Below, one piece after another: positions 30,964-39,729 of a stretch of DNA of 64,000 nucleotides. Under the pieces are notes generated by a model. The model did no database searches and was not told where the DNA came from. It saw nothing but the letters and a program-made list of their open reading frames with translations. The translations under genes were made by a program, and so were the position numbers. Each line of letters opens with the position of its first letter. Within the stretch, counting starts at the first letter, position 1. The stretch is from contig OZ017797.1 in NCBI GenBank assembly GCA_963969395.1, positions 8,866,001-8,930,000 of the forward strand, in the 5' to 3' direction. Source of the DNA: Pseudoscleropodium purum. Lineage: Eukaryota; Streptophyta; Bryopsida; Hypnales; Brachytheciaceae.

Positions 30964-33110
30964 TTAAGGGGGCTACTCAATTATGTCTATTAATGAACAA
31001 TTGGTAGGCTGACATACCTAACTTAGCATGTATTTTAATATTTGTTGCAATTGTTTTAGGAATATTATAACATAACACTATTATAATATTCTTATAAATG
31101 ATATAGTACTAAATCATTTCAAAATCAACAACATTCGAACACAATCTGTCAATCTTGTCTTTCATACTCCTTTAATGATATATATATACATACATAAAAT
31201 ATATTAGATAAATCAACATGAACAAATCAATGATTATATATTTTGATAGATCTATTCTTTATCAATCAAATAAGAGTGCATATTCAAATATAGACAAAGA
31301 TGGTTTCTCCATTTGTTGCCAAAAAATAGATAAACAAATAGAGAAAGATATGAAGTGAATGTTACTTAGAGAATTGAAAAGAAAAAAATTGAAGTACTCA
31401 ATTGCATTTTATTAAATTGGAAAATTGCATATGGATGGCATGAATTAATCTTCATAGATGCTAAACTCATACGAGTTGCATTTCAACATTTATGATTTAT
31501 GCAATTGATTGAATTGAAAGTTCTTGTAATTATATTTTCAAATTTTCGATTCAATCATTCAAATTTGCAAAAGTGATTTATGATAGATTTATAACTTTAA
31601 ATGTGAAAGCATTCAATGCCTTTATGCGTTTGTTCATCAATATATTAATTTTAGATAAATAATGTGTTTTTTTTATAACATATGCATAAACCATTACACT
31701 AAAAAAAAAAAAAAACTAAGAGCCAAGCCAAATAGGCTGGTCAAATGAAGAGAACAAGAGAATAAGAGCCCTACGAGACAGAAAACAACGGAAAAAAAAG
31801 AAAATATCAAAAGGATTCAAAGGAAGGAACAAGATGCATTCTTGTAAGACCGTAGAATACATAATGATTTCAAAATCCAAACACAAATATATTTTCTATT
31901 TCAATGAGAGCCAAAAATGAACTACCTTGCTCTCAAAGATTGAACAATGTACACATTATACAAAATGAACATATAACAGAAAGAGTAGAAGACATCGTTT
32001 ATCATGATTGAAAACTGAAATGATTTTTTTTTTCTATGTAGAATATTTTATGAAATGTAACAATGTATTTAATTATCATAGTAATTGGTAGAAATCTTTG
32101 TGCAATACATAGAAACATTTCATTCATGTGGAGTTTTTTTCATTTATTTAGGATTAAAATGGAAGTATTATACTCTACAAAGTACAAACCAAAAACAATA
32201 CCATATACCTAAGTTCAAAAGTTTGCAATTGTTTCGTGAATTCATTTTGAAAACTCAAACAAAGAAATATTTTATAATCAATATCTTGTTCATTTGAATC
32301 ATTTCAAAATTGAATTCCGAATTCAATTCCTATTTATAATAGAAATTATATTTGTCAATTTTTTAGATCTTTGAACAATGAACCCTCTTTTTTAAAATTA
32401 ATATTTAAAAACATCTGAAATAAGAATATTGGAATTACCCTTCAAAATAAATATAGCACATGTATAAGTGGATAATGTATTCTATTCCACCAACTCAAGT
32501 AACGAATTTTTCTATGTTTTTAAAGAAAAATATAGCCATACATGATTTGAAAGTTAAAACATTGATTCTTTTTCTTTGTTTTCAAATCTAATCAAAATTT
32601 CATTAAAAAATATGAAAGACTCGATGTTCATTTGAAGATCGTGATGCACTTTTAATGAGAAATCACAACCTTTCATTAAATATCATGAGGTTGAAATCCA
32701 TTAAACTATTATTCTAATTATGTATTGGGGCCTTTTTTTAAAATTTCATTTGCTTACAATGAAAAAAGAATTGATTATTTCTGCAAAACATTTGATTTTC
32801 TAATGAACTTAAAAAAAATCCCCACCATCTTCAGATCTTCTCAAAACCTATTTAGAGGAATAATATCAATAAATAATCCAAACATATTCAACTTAACCAC
32901 ATTCCCCTCATTCGTAAAACAATTTAGGGGAGAAAAGAAAAGGTTTAGGGTAATTAGGGTATAAGGTTTAGGGTTTACATTTAAAAAAAATAAAAAATGA
33001 TAAATCAATTACATTGATCCTCATTTAGCAGTGATTATTAGGCTGTTTTATTTTTGAAATGTTACCACTCTTTTTGAATAATAATGACCTCATAGGATGC
33101 ACCAATGAAC
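30964..33110. other. AT-rich spacer of the nested hAT element
   Basis: About 2.1 kb without a supported gene, between the GC blocks that serve the leftward truncated gene and the rightward RING-type ORFs. It contains a poly-A run near 31700. Possibly the divergent central region of the element. Confidence 0.5.
32940..32978 (+). promoter_or_regulatory. Telomere-like (TTTAGGG) cluster
   Basis: GGTTTAGGGT, AATTAGGGTA and GGTTTAGGGTTTA occur within 40 bp, plant telomeric/telobox motifs about 140 bp upstream of the GC block of the RING-type ORFs. The reverse motif AAACCCTAAACC occurs at ~30711 beside the other GC block. Confidence 0.45.
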
Positions 33111-33113
33111 AGT

Positions 33114-33275
33114 TGGGCGGACGCCGTCGGTGGTCAGTGTTTAAGTGGGGCGGACGGGGCGATGGGCGGACGGTGCGTCCGCTGCCGAAGCGAACGTCGT
33201 CGGTCCGTGCGGCGGACGCGAGGTTCGGGGCTGCTTCGCGCGGTCCGGGGCAGGTCCGGCGACGGACGGCTATAA
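33114..33275. promoter_or_regulatory. CpG-rich block upstream of the RING-type ORFs
   Basis: GGGCGGACGCCGTC, GGGGCGGACGGGGCG, GGCGGACGGTGCGTCCG and GTCCGGCGACGGACGGC within 160 bp, ending ~214 bp before the first ATG. Same pentamer composition and position as the array upstream of the kinase gene. Confidence 0.5.
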
Positions 33276-33488
33276 GGATGGAGTGACTTTCATTTCTTCT
33301 CACTTCAATTCTCCTTCGGTGCCAAGTTGGATTTGCTACTATTGCTTTATGCGCTAGTTGCTCCTATGGGATGGAGAGTTGGGGTCCTCTATCTTTTGTT
33401 ACTGTATTGCGGTTGATGCCATTACTTTTGACTATCATGTAAGATTTTCTTATTCACTTCAATTGGTTATTGAATCCAATTGACAATC

Positions 33489-34565
33489 ATGAACGATGAA
33501 GGTGATCGAAATATGGATGGGGTGACTCCGGGAAGCGAAGCCAAGAAAAAAAGCAAAGTGAAGGGGGCTACGCATGACCTTCGGCTTGACATTTTAAATG
33601 ACCCTACAATTAAAACAGAAAGCAAGTGGGAAGATGAAGATGCGGAGTATTGGACATCAAAAATGTGCAGGACCTATGTTAAAATGTTCCACATTGACAA
33701 GTTGTGGCCTCAGGAGTCGCACAAGAGTCATACACGGGATTTTTGTTGTAAACCATGGACTTGCAACAACAAACATTTTGTCCATCGATTTGAGGAGGTG
33801 TGGCGTGTTCTATTCGGAAACAAGCGCAGAAGTAAAGGCTATATTAATTATAGCATGGCGTGTATGGTTTACGCCGAACTTATATTAGAGCGCAAGATTG
33901 ATTGGAGCACGTTTCCGATGACAACAGCTTGCCCACTTCTACTTGAAGCCAATCAAAAGGACATTCCCGACTTGTACAATTTAGAGGGAGAAACAGAAAA
34001 AGTATTAAAAAATACTATTGAGGTGAAAACGGATGGTGTGGAGAAAGCCTCAAATGTTGAAGAATTACGGTCTGTACAATCTCCAATAAAAGCAATCAAT
34101 GAAAGCTCTTCGAAAAATGTGGGGAAAAATGTGGAGAAAGATGTAGAGGCGCAGGAGGGTGAAGTCTTTTCCACAACTCCAACGCGTTTGACCTTTACAC
34201 CAAATGTTGCGGCACAAACGCAAACGGAGTTTGTAAACAAAGGCAAGGTTTGCACGGAACGCGGGAAAACTTCAAAAAGTAAAGTAGACGAAGTCTTGGC
34301 GGAGAAAGTGGCAAAGGCTAATGCTACAATTGATAGTCTGATAGCCAACAATTGTTTTGATAGTTTGGTCTACAAATCTCCACTTGTGCATCAAGGCGTT
34401 GAATCTAGTTCAGCATTAAGTTTAGAAGACAAAGTACATACGCCTCGTGGACAAGGCGTGACGATTGATAATATATCCTCATTATGGAGTTCCGAGCGTA
34501 AAAGGCGGGTGGAGGAGTTTCCGTTTACACCGGCATTGCTAAGTCCTCTACATCGAACCTTGTAA
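33489..34565 (+). CDS. Cargo ORF 1 (plant transposon-like domain), 358 aa
   Basis: ATG at 33489. Residues ~45-145 (KWEDEDAEYWTSKMCRTYVK, FVHRFEEVWRVLFGNKRRSK, ILERKIDWSTF) have a layout similar to the N-terminal domain of the 3.3-kb element protein, including a RK[IV]DW motif. The rest is Ser/Thr/Lys-rich and probably disordered, with AAQTQTEF near residue 242. It ends in TAA, then GAC, then the ATG of ORF 2 in the same frame, so ORFs 1 and 2 look like one protein split by a stop. Function unknown. Likely the N-terminal third of a ~1130-aa protein. Confidence 0.5.
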   Translation: MNDEGDRNMDGVTPGSEAKKKSKVKGATHDLRLDILNDPTIKTESKWEDEDAEYWTSKMCRTYVKMFHIDKLWPQESHKSHTRDFCCKPWTCNNKHFVHRFEEVWRVLFGNKRRSKGYINYSMACMVYAELILERKIDWSTFPMTTACPLLLEANQKDIPDLYNLEGETEKVLKNTIEVKTDGVEKASNVEELRSVQSPIKAINESSSKNVGKNVEKDVEAQEGEVFSTTPTRLTFTPNVAAQTQTEFVNKGKVCTERGKTSKSKVDEVLAEKVAKANATIDSLIANNCFDSLVYKSPLVHQGVESSSALSLEDKVHTPRGQGVTIDNISSLWSSERKRRVEEFPFTPALLSPLHRTL

Positions 34566-34568
34566 GAC

Positions 34569-35669
34569 ATGTCCAATTCAAAACAATTGGAAAATCTTTT
34601 GAAGCTCTTGGTTCAGTTTGCTAACCTTCATGAAGAAATAGGCGGATCGTCTAACCCCAATGATGGTACTACTGCTGTTCTAATGAGTCCACTTGCAGAT
34701 CCAAAGAATGATGCACATATACTTGATACAGCTTTCAAGATGATGATGTCAGCTGAATTTTTAGCGAAAGTTGCTCTGACTTTTATGAATTTGGCCAAGG
34801 AGTTTTCTTTCATGGCACCAGAGATGTTGAAAGGTGCTATAGCATTTCAGAATCTCAAGAAGACTTTCAGACCACTTTTCGAAAAAAGAGATGTTCACAT
34901 ACTACAATTGGTAGAATATGAGAAGAAAATTGCTGACCTTGAAGGAGTAGAAGCAAGGTGCAAAGTGTTGGAGTTGAAATTAAAGACTTCGGAGAGTGAG
35001 GTTGAACATTTAAATCAACAATCATCGAGGCAAATGGAGGAGTTGATGAAGATGCATAAACGGATTGTAGAATTGCAAGGGACCTCCAAAAATTCAAGTG
35101 AGGTTGCAATCTCACTTGTGATTGTACTCGGAGATAGTCAAGAGACTCAAGAGAGTGAAGATAAGCTCTCTCTTCCTTTTGATAAGGCCGAAGCAAGCGA
35201 CAACCCTGCCATTGTGAATGTACAAGAAAGTCACGATATGAGCATGTTAAAAGCGACACAACAACCATCAATGGAAAAGCTTTTATCCGTTTACGTGAAT
35301 GCGGAGACGCAAACGGAGAGTTGTGACTTTGAAGAGTTGAAGCATAAATTAGAGGAGGCAATTGAAGCAAAAGGAATAGTTGAATCCGAGTTGAATCGAT
35401 TGCAATTGTGCTTGGATTTGAAGAAGTTTATGCCATCTAGCAGCTTGAAGTCTCGATGGTTAGTATGGATACAAAGACTCCAAGACAGACCCTCTATAGT
35501 ATCTCGAGCAATGGCAGGTCTTCAAACATTGGCAATGGAGTCGAATGAAAATTGCGATGCCATTCAAAACTCTTTGAGTTGGTTCAAGACTATGTTTGAC
35601 CAACATCCTTCAAAGGGATATACGGAGATCACATGTTGGAGAGACAGGATGCCATGTTTGAGCGGTTAA
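34569..35669 (+). CDS. Cargo ORF 2 (coiled coil), 366 aa
   Basis: Starts three bases after the ORF 1 stop, same frame. Helical and charged throughout, with coiled-coil stretches (LVEYEKKIADLEGVEARCKV, LKLKTSESEVEHLNQQ, EELKHKLEEAIEAKG) and NAETQTES, echoing the TQTE motif of ORF 1. The frame fails at about 35630, where a one-base shift continues into ORF 3 without loss of sense (upstream frame ...HPSKGYTEI, downstream MLERQDAMFERLNH). Probably the middle of a single ancestral ORF. Confidence 0.5.
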   Translation: MSNSKQLENLLKLLVQFANLHEEIGGSSNPNDGTTAVLMSPLADPKNDAHILDTAFKMMMSAEFLAKVALTFMNLAKEFSFMAPEMLKGAIAFQNLKKTFRPLFEKRDVHILQLVEYEKKIADLEGVEARCKVLELKLKTSESEVEHLNQQSSRQMEELMKMHKRIVELQGTSKNSSEVAISLVIVLGDSQETQESEDKLSLPFDKAEASDNPAIVNVQESHDMSMLKATQQPSMEKLLSVYVNAETQTESCDFEELKHKLEEAIEAKGIVESELNRLQLCLDLKKFMPSSSLKSRWLVWIQRLQDRPSIVSRAMAGLQTLAMESNENCDAIQNSLSWFKTMFDQHPSKGYTEITCWRDRMPCLSG

Positions 35670-36886
35670 ACCACACAAAGAAGGACCAAGCTCCACCCAT
35701 CAATTGGGCCTTGGAAGTAGAGGAAGGATGGATCCCTTACAATACACTTTCAGCACACATCAATGTGAAAGACAAGCGAGTGGTGCATGCTTGTGATCCA
35801 GCCTCTCCAATCTTGGATGGTTGTTGTAGCCTTTGCCAAGGCCTCTTCGGACCGGAAGGTGCGGTAACCATGGGCCAATGTCGCCACACTTTCCATGTCA
35901 CTTGCATTGTGAAAGCATCACTCATTCGTTCGGTGTGTGCCGAGTGTCGTAGTCCATTGAGTGCTAGGTTCTACGAAATGTTTGGTATCTTGGAAGCTAT
36001 GCCTCCAGGCCACAAGTACAATCATTGGAATCTTCCTCTTAATCAAGCGCCGTACAAATTCCAAAATTATCAACATTGGGGGAAGCCAATCCAATGGAAT
36101 GCAAATGAACAGAGGCATGATTTGTACGAGGAATCTCAGCAACCATTGGATTTGGATGTATGGATGATTCACAATAGAGAGGTGGAATTGAAGGCTCGAG
36201 GAATCGTAGATGACGCGGCCCGTGAAATGTTTTGTCGCAACATGGGGGGACATTGGAGCTTGCAACACGAAAAGTTCTTTTGTTTTCCAGATAAAAAAGT
36301 GGAGAGAGGACCAGAAGATAGTTGGGTGGAGGTGAACCATGGAAAAGAGTTCGATGAGCAGTATAAGGCATACGACCACACCCTCGTAGGTAGGGCCCTT
36401 CTATTGTCGAAGTTGGAAGAGGCTGCAAAAGTTCGTGCTGTCTACGATACAAATGGACTAACAAGTACAGGACATTCATCTGTAGATGTGGCAGCAGCAT
36501 TTGATAGGCGCATTGGCGATATTATAGGGCATTGGAAGGCTTTCCTATTGGATGGAGACTGCCTCACAGTATGGCAAGGGAAAGGAGATGATGAAGTTGT
36601 TCAAGTGATGGTAGATCGTGTGGAGAGCAACTTGAGAACCTTGAAGGTAGACGAAGTCGATTTATCACCGAAAAGAAAACAAAAAAAGAAGCGTGAAGAG
36701 GACAATGACTTCTCTCCGGAAACCAAGAAACAATTTCATAAGGTGGACATTGAAGTTCAATTTGGAGGGCAAATAGTCCGTCCAAGTCAACAACGGTCAA
36801 TTCGTCAATCATCTGCTAAACTCCTCGGTATAGTAGATTTTCCTTTTGTTTTGGGAGAAGGTAGTGGTCCATCCGGTGGAAAGTAG
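35633..36886 (+). CDS. Cargo ORF 3 (RING-H2 finger), 417 aa
   Basis: Overlaps ORF 2 by 37 bp in a different frame. Residues ~62-107 carry CSLC...GQCRHTFHVTC...CAEC, which fits the RING-H2 pattern C-x2-C ... C-x-H-x2-H-x2-C ... C-x2-C, so it could be a ubiquitin ligase. Downstream is a Trp/His-rich region (HWNLPL, YQHWGKPIQW), then a charged C-terminus with KRKQKKKREE (NLS-like). It ends ~465 bp from the left-type terminus of the nested element and reads toward that terminus. Target unknown. Confidence 0.6.
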   Translation: MLERQDAMFERLNHTKKDQAPPINWALEVEEGWIPYNTLSAHINVKDKRVVHACDPASPILDGCCSLCQGLFGPEGAVTMGQCRHTFHVTCIVKASLIRSVCAECRSPLSARFYEMFGILEAMPPGHKYNHWNLPLNQAPYKFQNYQHWGKPIQWNANEQRHDLYEESQQPLDLDVWMIHNREVELKARGIVDDAAREMFCRNMGGHWSLQHEKFFCFPDKKVERGPEDSWVEVNHGKEFDEQYKAYDHTLVGRALLLSKLEEAAKVRAVYDTNGLTSTGHSSVDVAAAFDRRIGDIIGHWKAFLLDGDCLTVWQGKGDDEVVQVMVDRVESNLRTLKVDEVDLSPKRKQKKKREEDNDFSPETKKQFHKVDIEVQFGGQIVRPSQQRSIRQSSAKLLGIVDFPFVLGEGSGPSGGK

Positions 36887-37182
36887 GATTTGAAGAGAAT
36901 TTTGTTTTTTAAAAACAATGGTCCTTTCATTGTTTAAAAACAAAAAAAAATGTGAAAGATTTAGATCTTAAAAAGATCATATAGGATTCAATAGTGATAT
37001 TGGAACTATGTTTTCATGTATTTTGTTTATACATATATATTTATATATAAAGATGCTATATTTTCATTTGCGTATAAAAATATTTTTATATGTACATCTT
37101 ATTTTACGTGGATGCATTCATTTTTGATTGTGTAACATTCAAATTACATAACAATATAAAATTTTCTAATGACTAATGGCAA

Positions 37183-37350
37183 TGCGAAGTCCGCCCCGTC
37201 CGCCCTGTCCGTCTACCCCGGCCGTCCGCCCCGCCCCGCGCATCCGCCTTCCGACGGCGGGAGGGACGCTGCGTCCGCTAGTGTCCGTGCGTCCGGACAT
37301 CCGGAAAACGGACACTATTTTGGGACGGACGTTGAGATTCGTCAACCCTA
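37183..37350 (-). mobile_element. Left-type hAT end (inverted)
   Basis: Matches the left end of the outer element (21892-22035) in reverse: the shared blocks TCCGCCTTCCGACGGCGGGA, GGGACGCTGCGTCCGCT and GAGATTCGTCAACCCT. The last base is A rather than G. It directly abuts a Ty3/gypsy integrase frame at 37351. Confidence 0.8.
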
Positions 37351-37359
37351 CTAAAGGCC

Positions 37360-38655
37360 TACGTCGGCTCCGAGTGCTCCAATCCCGACACGATTTTCCA
37401 TCGGTGGGACATTTTGGTTATAACAAGACCATGGAGCTTGTATCTCGGGATTTCTGGTGGCCCCAAATGTGAAAGGCCGTTAAAGAATACGTCACGATAT
37501 GTGACACTTGTTCAAGGTTCAAGATTCCTCGTCATCGACCATATGGACTACTTCAACCATTGCCAATTCCTGAGAAGCCATGGACATCCATATCCATGGA
37601 CTTCATAGTGGATCTTCCGCCGTCCAAGACCTTTGATTCTATTTTTGTTGTTGTCGACCGGCTCACCAAGATGGCGCACTTTATTTCGTGTCATAAGACA
37701 GTTACCGGCGAAGAAACGGCAAAACTCTTTATAGACAATGTCTACAGAATCCATGGCTTATCTGCTGATATTATCTCTGATCGTGGGACGCAATTCACAT
37801 CCAAATTTTGGCAATCCTTGTTCAAAATCCTAGGGGTGGAGATCAAATTGTCTTCAGCATACCATCCTCAGACCGACGGACAAACCGAGCGTGTCAACCA
37901 AGTGTTGAAGTAGTACTTGCGCTATACCATCAATTACCATCAAGATAATTGGGCGAACTTGTTGCCACTGGCGGAGTTTGCATACAACAATACATTGCAA
38001 GGGTCTACCCGACAGACGCCTTTCTTTGCAAATTACGGCCATCATCCAAAGTTTGATCAATTCAATCTCAACATCTCAGAGAATCCAGCTGCTACAGACC
38101 TTGCTACCCGACTATCTGATATCCAGAAGCAGATGAAGGAAAAACTTCTTGAAGCCCAGGAGCATGAGAAAACCAATGCAGATAAGTCTCGCAAGCAACA
38201 TCCTTTGATTTCTATTGGAGGTAAGGTTTGGCTGCTCCGTCAAAATTTAAAGACTCGACGGCCATCTGACAAACTTGACTACAGACTACCGCCGCCTAGG
38301 GCCGTTTTCAGTCGCCAAACAAATCAACAAGGTGGCTTATCGATTGGAGCTACCTCCTTCTATAAAGATTCATCCCGTATTTCACGTCTCTCTCCTCGAG
38401 CCCTACAAAGAATCAACAATGCTAGGAAGGATTCAAGAATCTCCGCCTCCAATTGAAATCGAAGGTGAAGAGGAATTTGAAGTTTCAGAGATTCTTGACT
38501 CCCGCATCCATCGACGACGACTTGAATATCTTATGCATTGGCAAGGCTACAAAGTCAGCGAAAGAACATGGGAGCCTAACTCTAATCTCGACAACGCCCC
38601 TGAAATGATTCAAGAATTTCATCGGCAGTATCCGCAAAAACCAAGGAGCATTTGA
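37360..38655 (+). pseudogene. Ty3/gypsy integrase and chromodomain, broken
   Basis: Starts mid-protein with the HHCC zinc region (HDF..VGHFGYNKT...FWWPQM, then CDTC), followed by the integrase core (WTSISMDFIVDLP, VVVDRLTKMAHF, ISDRGTQF, SSAYHPQTDGQTER with the DDE residues), GPFSVAKQI / HPVFHVSLLEPY, and a C-terminal chromodomain (EFEVSEILDSRI, YLMHWQGYKVSERTWEP). Disabled by TGA at 37470-37472 (a Trp codon is expected), TAG at 37911-37913 (Gln expected) and a frameshift near 38270. The chromodomain identifies a chromovirus. Not translatable as one protein. Confidence 0.9.
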
Positions 38656-39086
38656 GTTTAATGCGTCTGGACCAACACCAACACCAAGTTCTGCAAGATT
38701 TTTCTTGGTGCTAGTGCAGATGCAGAGACTTTGAACTAAAACGGTGGTGGTATCGACGAGGTAATAATATACTAGCTCAGTTTTGAGAGGACAGGCCTTC
38801 GAACTCATATCGGCCAAAAAAGTCAATAACATCGTAATCACCACCTTGCCGATATCTCATGTTGTCATTCACACGGCCTTATACTTCAGTTTAGCAGCGC
38901 TACTATTTCTTACCGCCGTCGGACTCGCCGCCATTCGTCACCTTTTTGCAGCCAACATTTCGTCTAACGGTATTCTTTACACCGAACATTCTTTTCTTTT
39001 GTCGCAGTCACGTGAAGTCCCACGTAAACATTCTTTTTTCTATTCATGCTATTGGCCTATAGGTGAACTCGTAGAACTCGTTCCTT

Positions 39087-39099
39087 GAAGGGGGGGTGA
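39087..39099 (+). other. Polypurine tract
   Basis: GAAGGGGGGGTGA directly before the LTR start TGTCACGG, the position of the plus-strand primer in LTR retrotransposons. Confidence 0.8.
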
Positions 39100-39727
39100 T
39101 GTCACGGACGTGCTATACCGGGCCTTATCCAGTAGTTTCGTCCCTAATAGAGTCTCCACCGCCTTTGCAACAAGGATGCTTCTTAAGAACCTTCTCAAAA
39201 GCGGTGGCCTAGTGTACAAGTTGTTTCCAATGACTCTAGTAGATTCCAATAGTCTTCATTAGTTTCTATTTGTTTCCGGAAGCTTCCATAAGCTTCCGGA
39301 AGGTTCTACTTAGTTCTATTAGTTTTCGGAAGCTTCCATAAGCTTCCGGAAGGTTCCATTTGGTTCCACTAGCTTCCGGAAGCTTCTATAAGCTTCTAGA
39401 AGGTTCCACTAGATCCTTCTAGTTTCCACAAGCTTCCGGAAAGACCTACGGATAATTCCAAAGGTTTCCAAGGCCTTATTCCGGAAGGTTCCTTACTCTA
39501 GTATAAATAGAGAGTCGAGGGCCATTGTCCCTCACTCTCTTCAACACCAGTTGTACTCAGTCATTCTTTGACTTCATGTTATCAATACATCTTCTAGTTT
39601 TCTCATCTTGAAGCATGTTCTGAGTCATGTGTGAGGAATCCCTTCACTTCTAGCTTGTTCTTGTCTCTGTTTGAGGTATCCCCTCAAATCTGATCTTGGT
39701 TCCGTCCAATAGTTGCCGTCCACAACA
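39100..39727 (+). repeat. 3' LTR of the chromovirus (628 bp)
   Basis: Starts TGTCACGGAC right after the polypurine tract and ends CCACAACA where homology to the intact kinase copy begins. U3 has a repeat array of TTCCGGAAGCTTCC-type sequence, then TATAAATA at 39502-39509. The right edge is placed by comparison with the kinase copy at 24119-25549, within about two bases. Confidence 0.8.
39274..39491 (+). promoter_or_regulatory. Array of heat-shock-element motifs in the LTR U3
   Basis: Six perfect three-unit motifs TTCnnGAAnnTTC start at 39274, 39294, 39344, 39374, 39394 and 39479; partial motifs lie near 39329 and 39434. The last lies 10 bp upstream of TATAAATA (39502-39509). TTCnnGAAnnTTC is the binding pattern of heat-shock transcription factors. 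The array arises from ~50-70-bp tandem units with AAGCTTCCGGAAGGTTC. Confidence 0.65.
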
Positions 39728-39729
39728 GC

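Larger units (their letters stand above)
23480..37350 (-). mobile_element. Nested inverted hAT-type element, no TSD
   Basis: A right-type end lies at 23480 (CAGGGTTGATACGACGTCC) and a left-type end, inverted, at 37350 (GAGATTCGTCAACCCTA), so the unit is inverted relative to the outer element. Flanking octamers differ (ATATGCAT and CTAAAGGC), and one side is a nuclear-type ORF, the other a gypsy integrase. Either it is one element whose flank was deleted, or the two ends come from different insertions. In the one-element reading the gene order from the left-type end is: RING/coiled-coil ORFs, a truncated gene at 30.2 kb (disrupted by a 3.3-kb element), and the kinase gene. Confidence 0.6.
37351..39727 (+). 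mobile_element. 3' half of a Ty3/gypsy chromovirus with 3' LTR
   Basis: Integrase, chromodomain, polypurine tract (GAAGGGGGGGTGA, 39087-39099) and one LTR (TGTCACGG... to ...CCACAACA). The 5' LTR, gag, protease and RT are missing; the left side is cut at the hAT end. The right LTR end abuts kinase coding sequence at ~39728, so the element had inserted in the kinase gene of the outer hAT element. Between chromodomain and PPT is a ~100-codon frame (38783-39088, no ATG) with one hydrophobic segment, probably not a gene. Confidence 0.85.

Noticed and set aside
38783..39088. ~100-codon frame with one hydrophobic segment between chromodomain and polypurine tract, as an env-like gene
   Set aside because: No ATG start, no signal or cleavage motif, and the element is a decayed chromovirus fragment.
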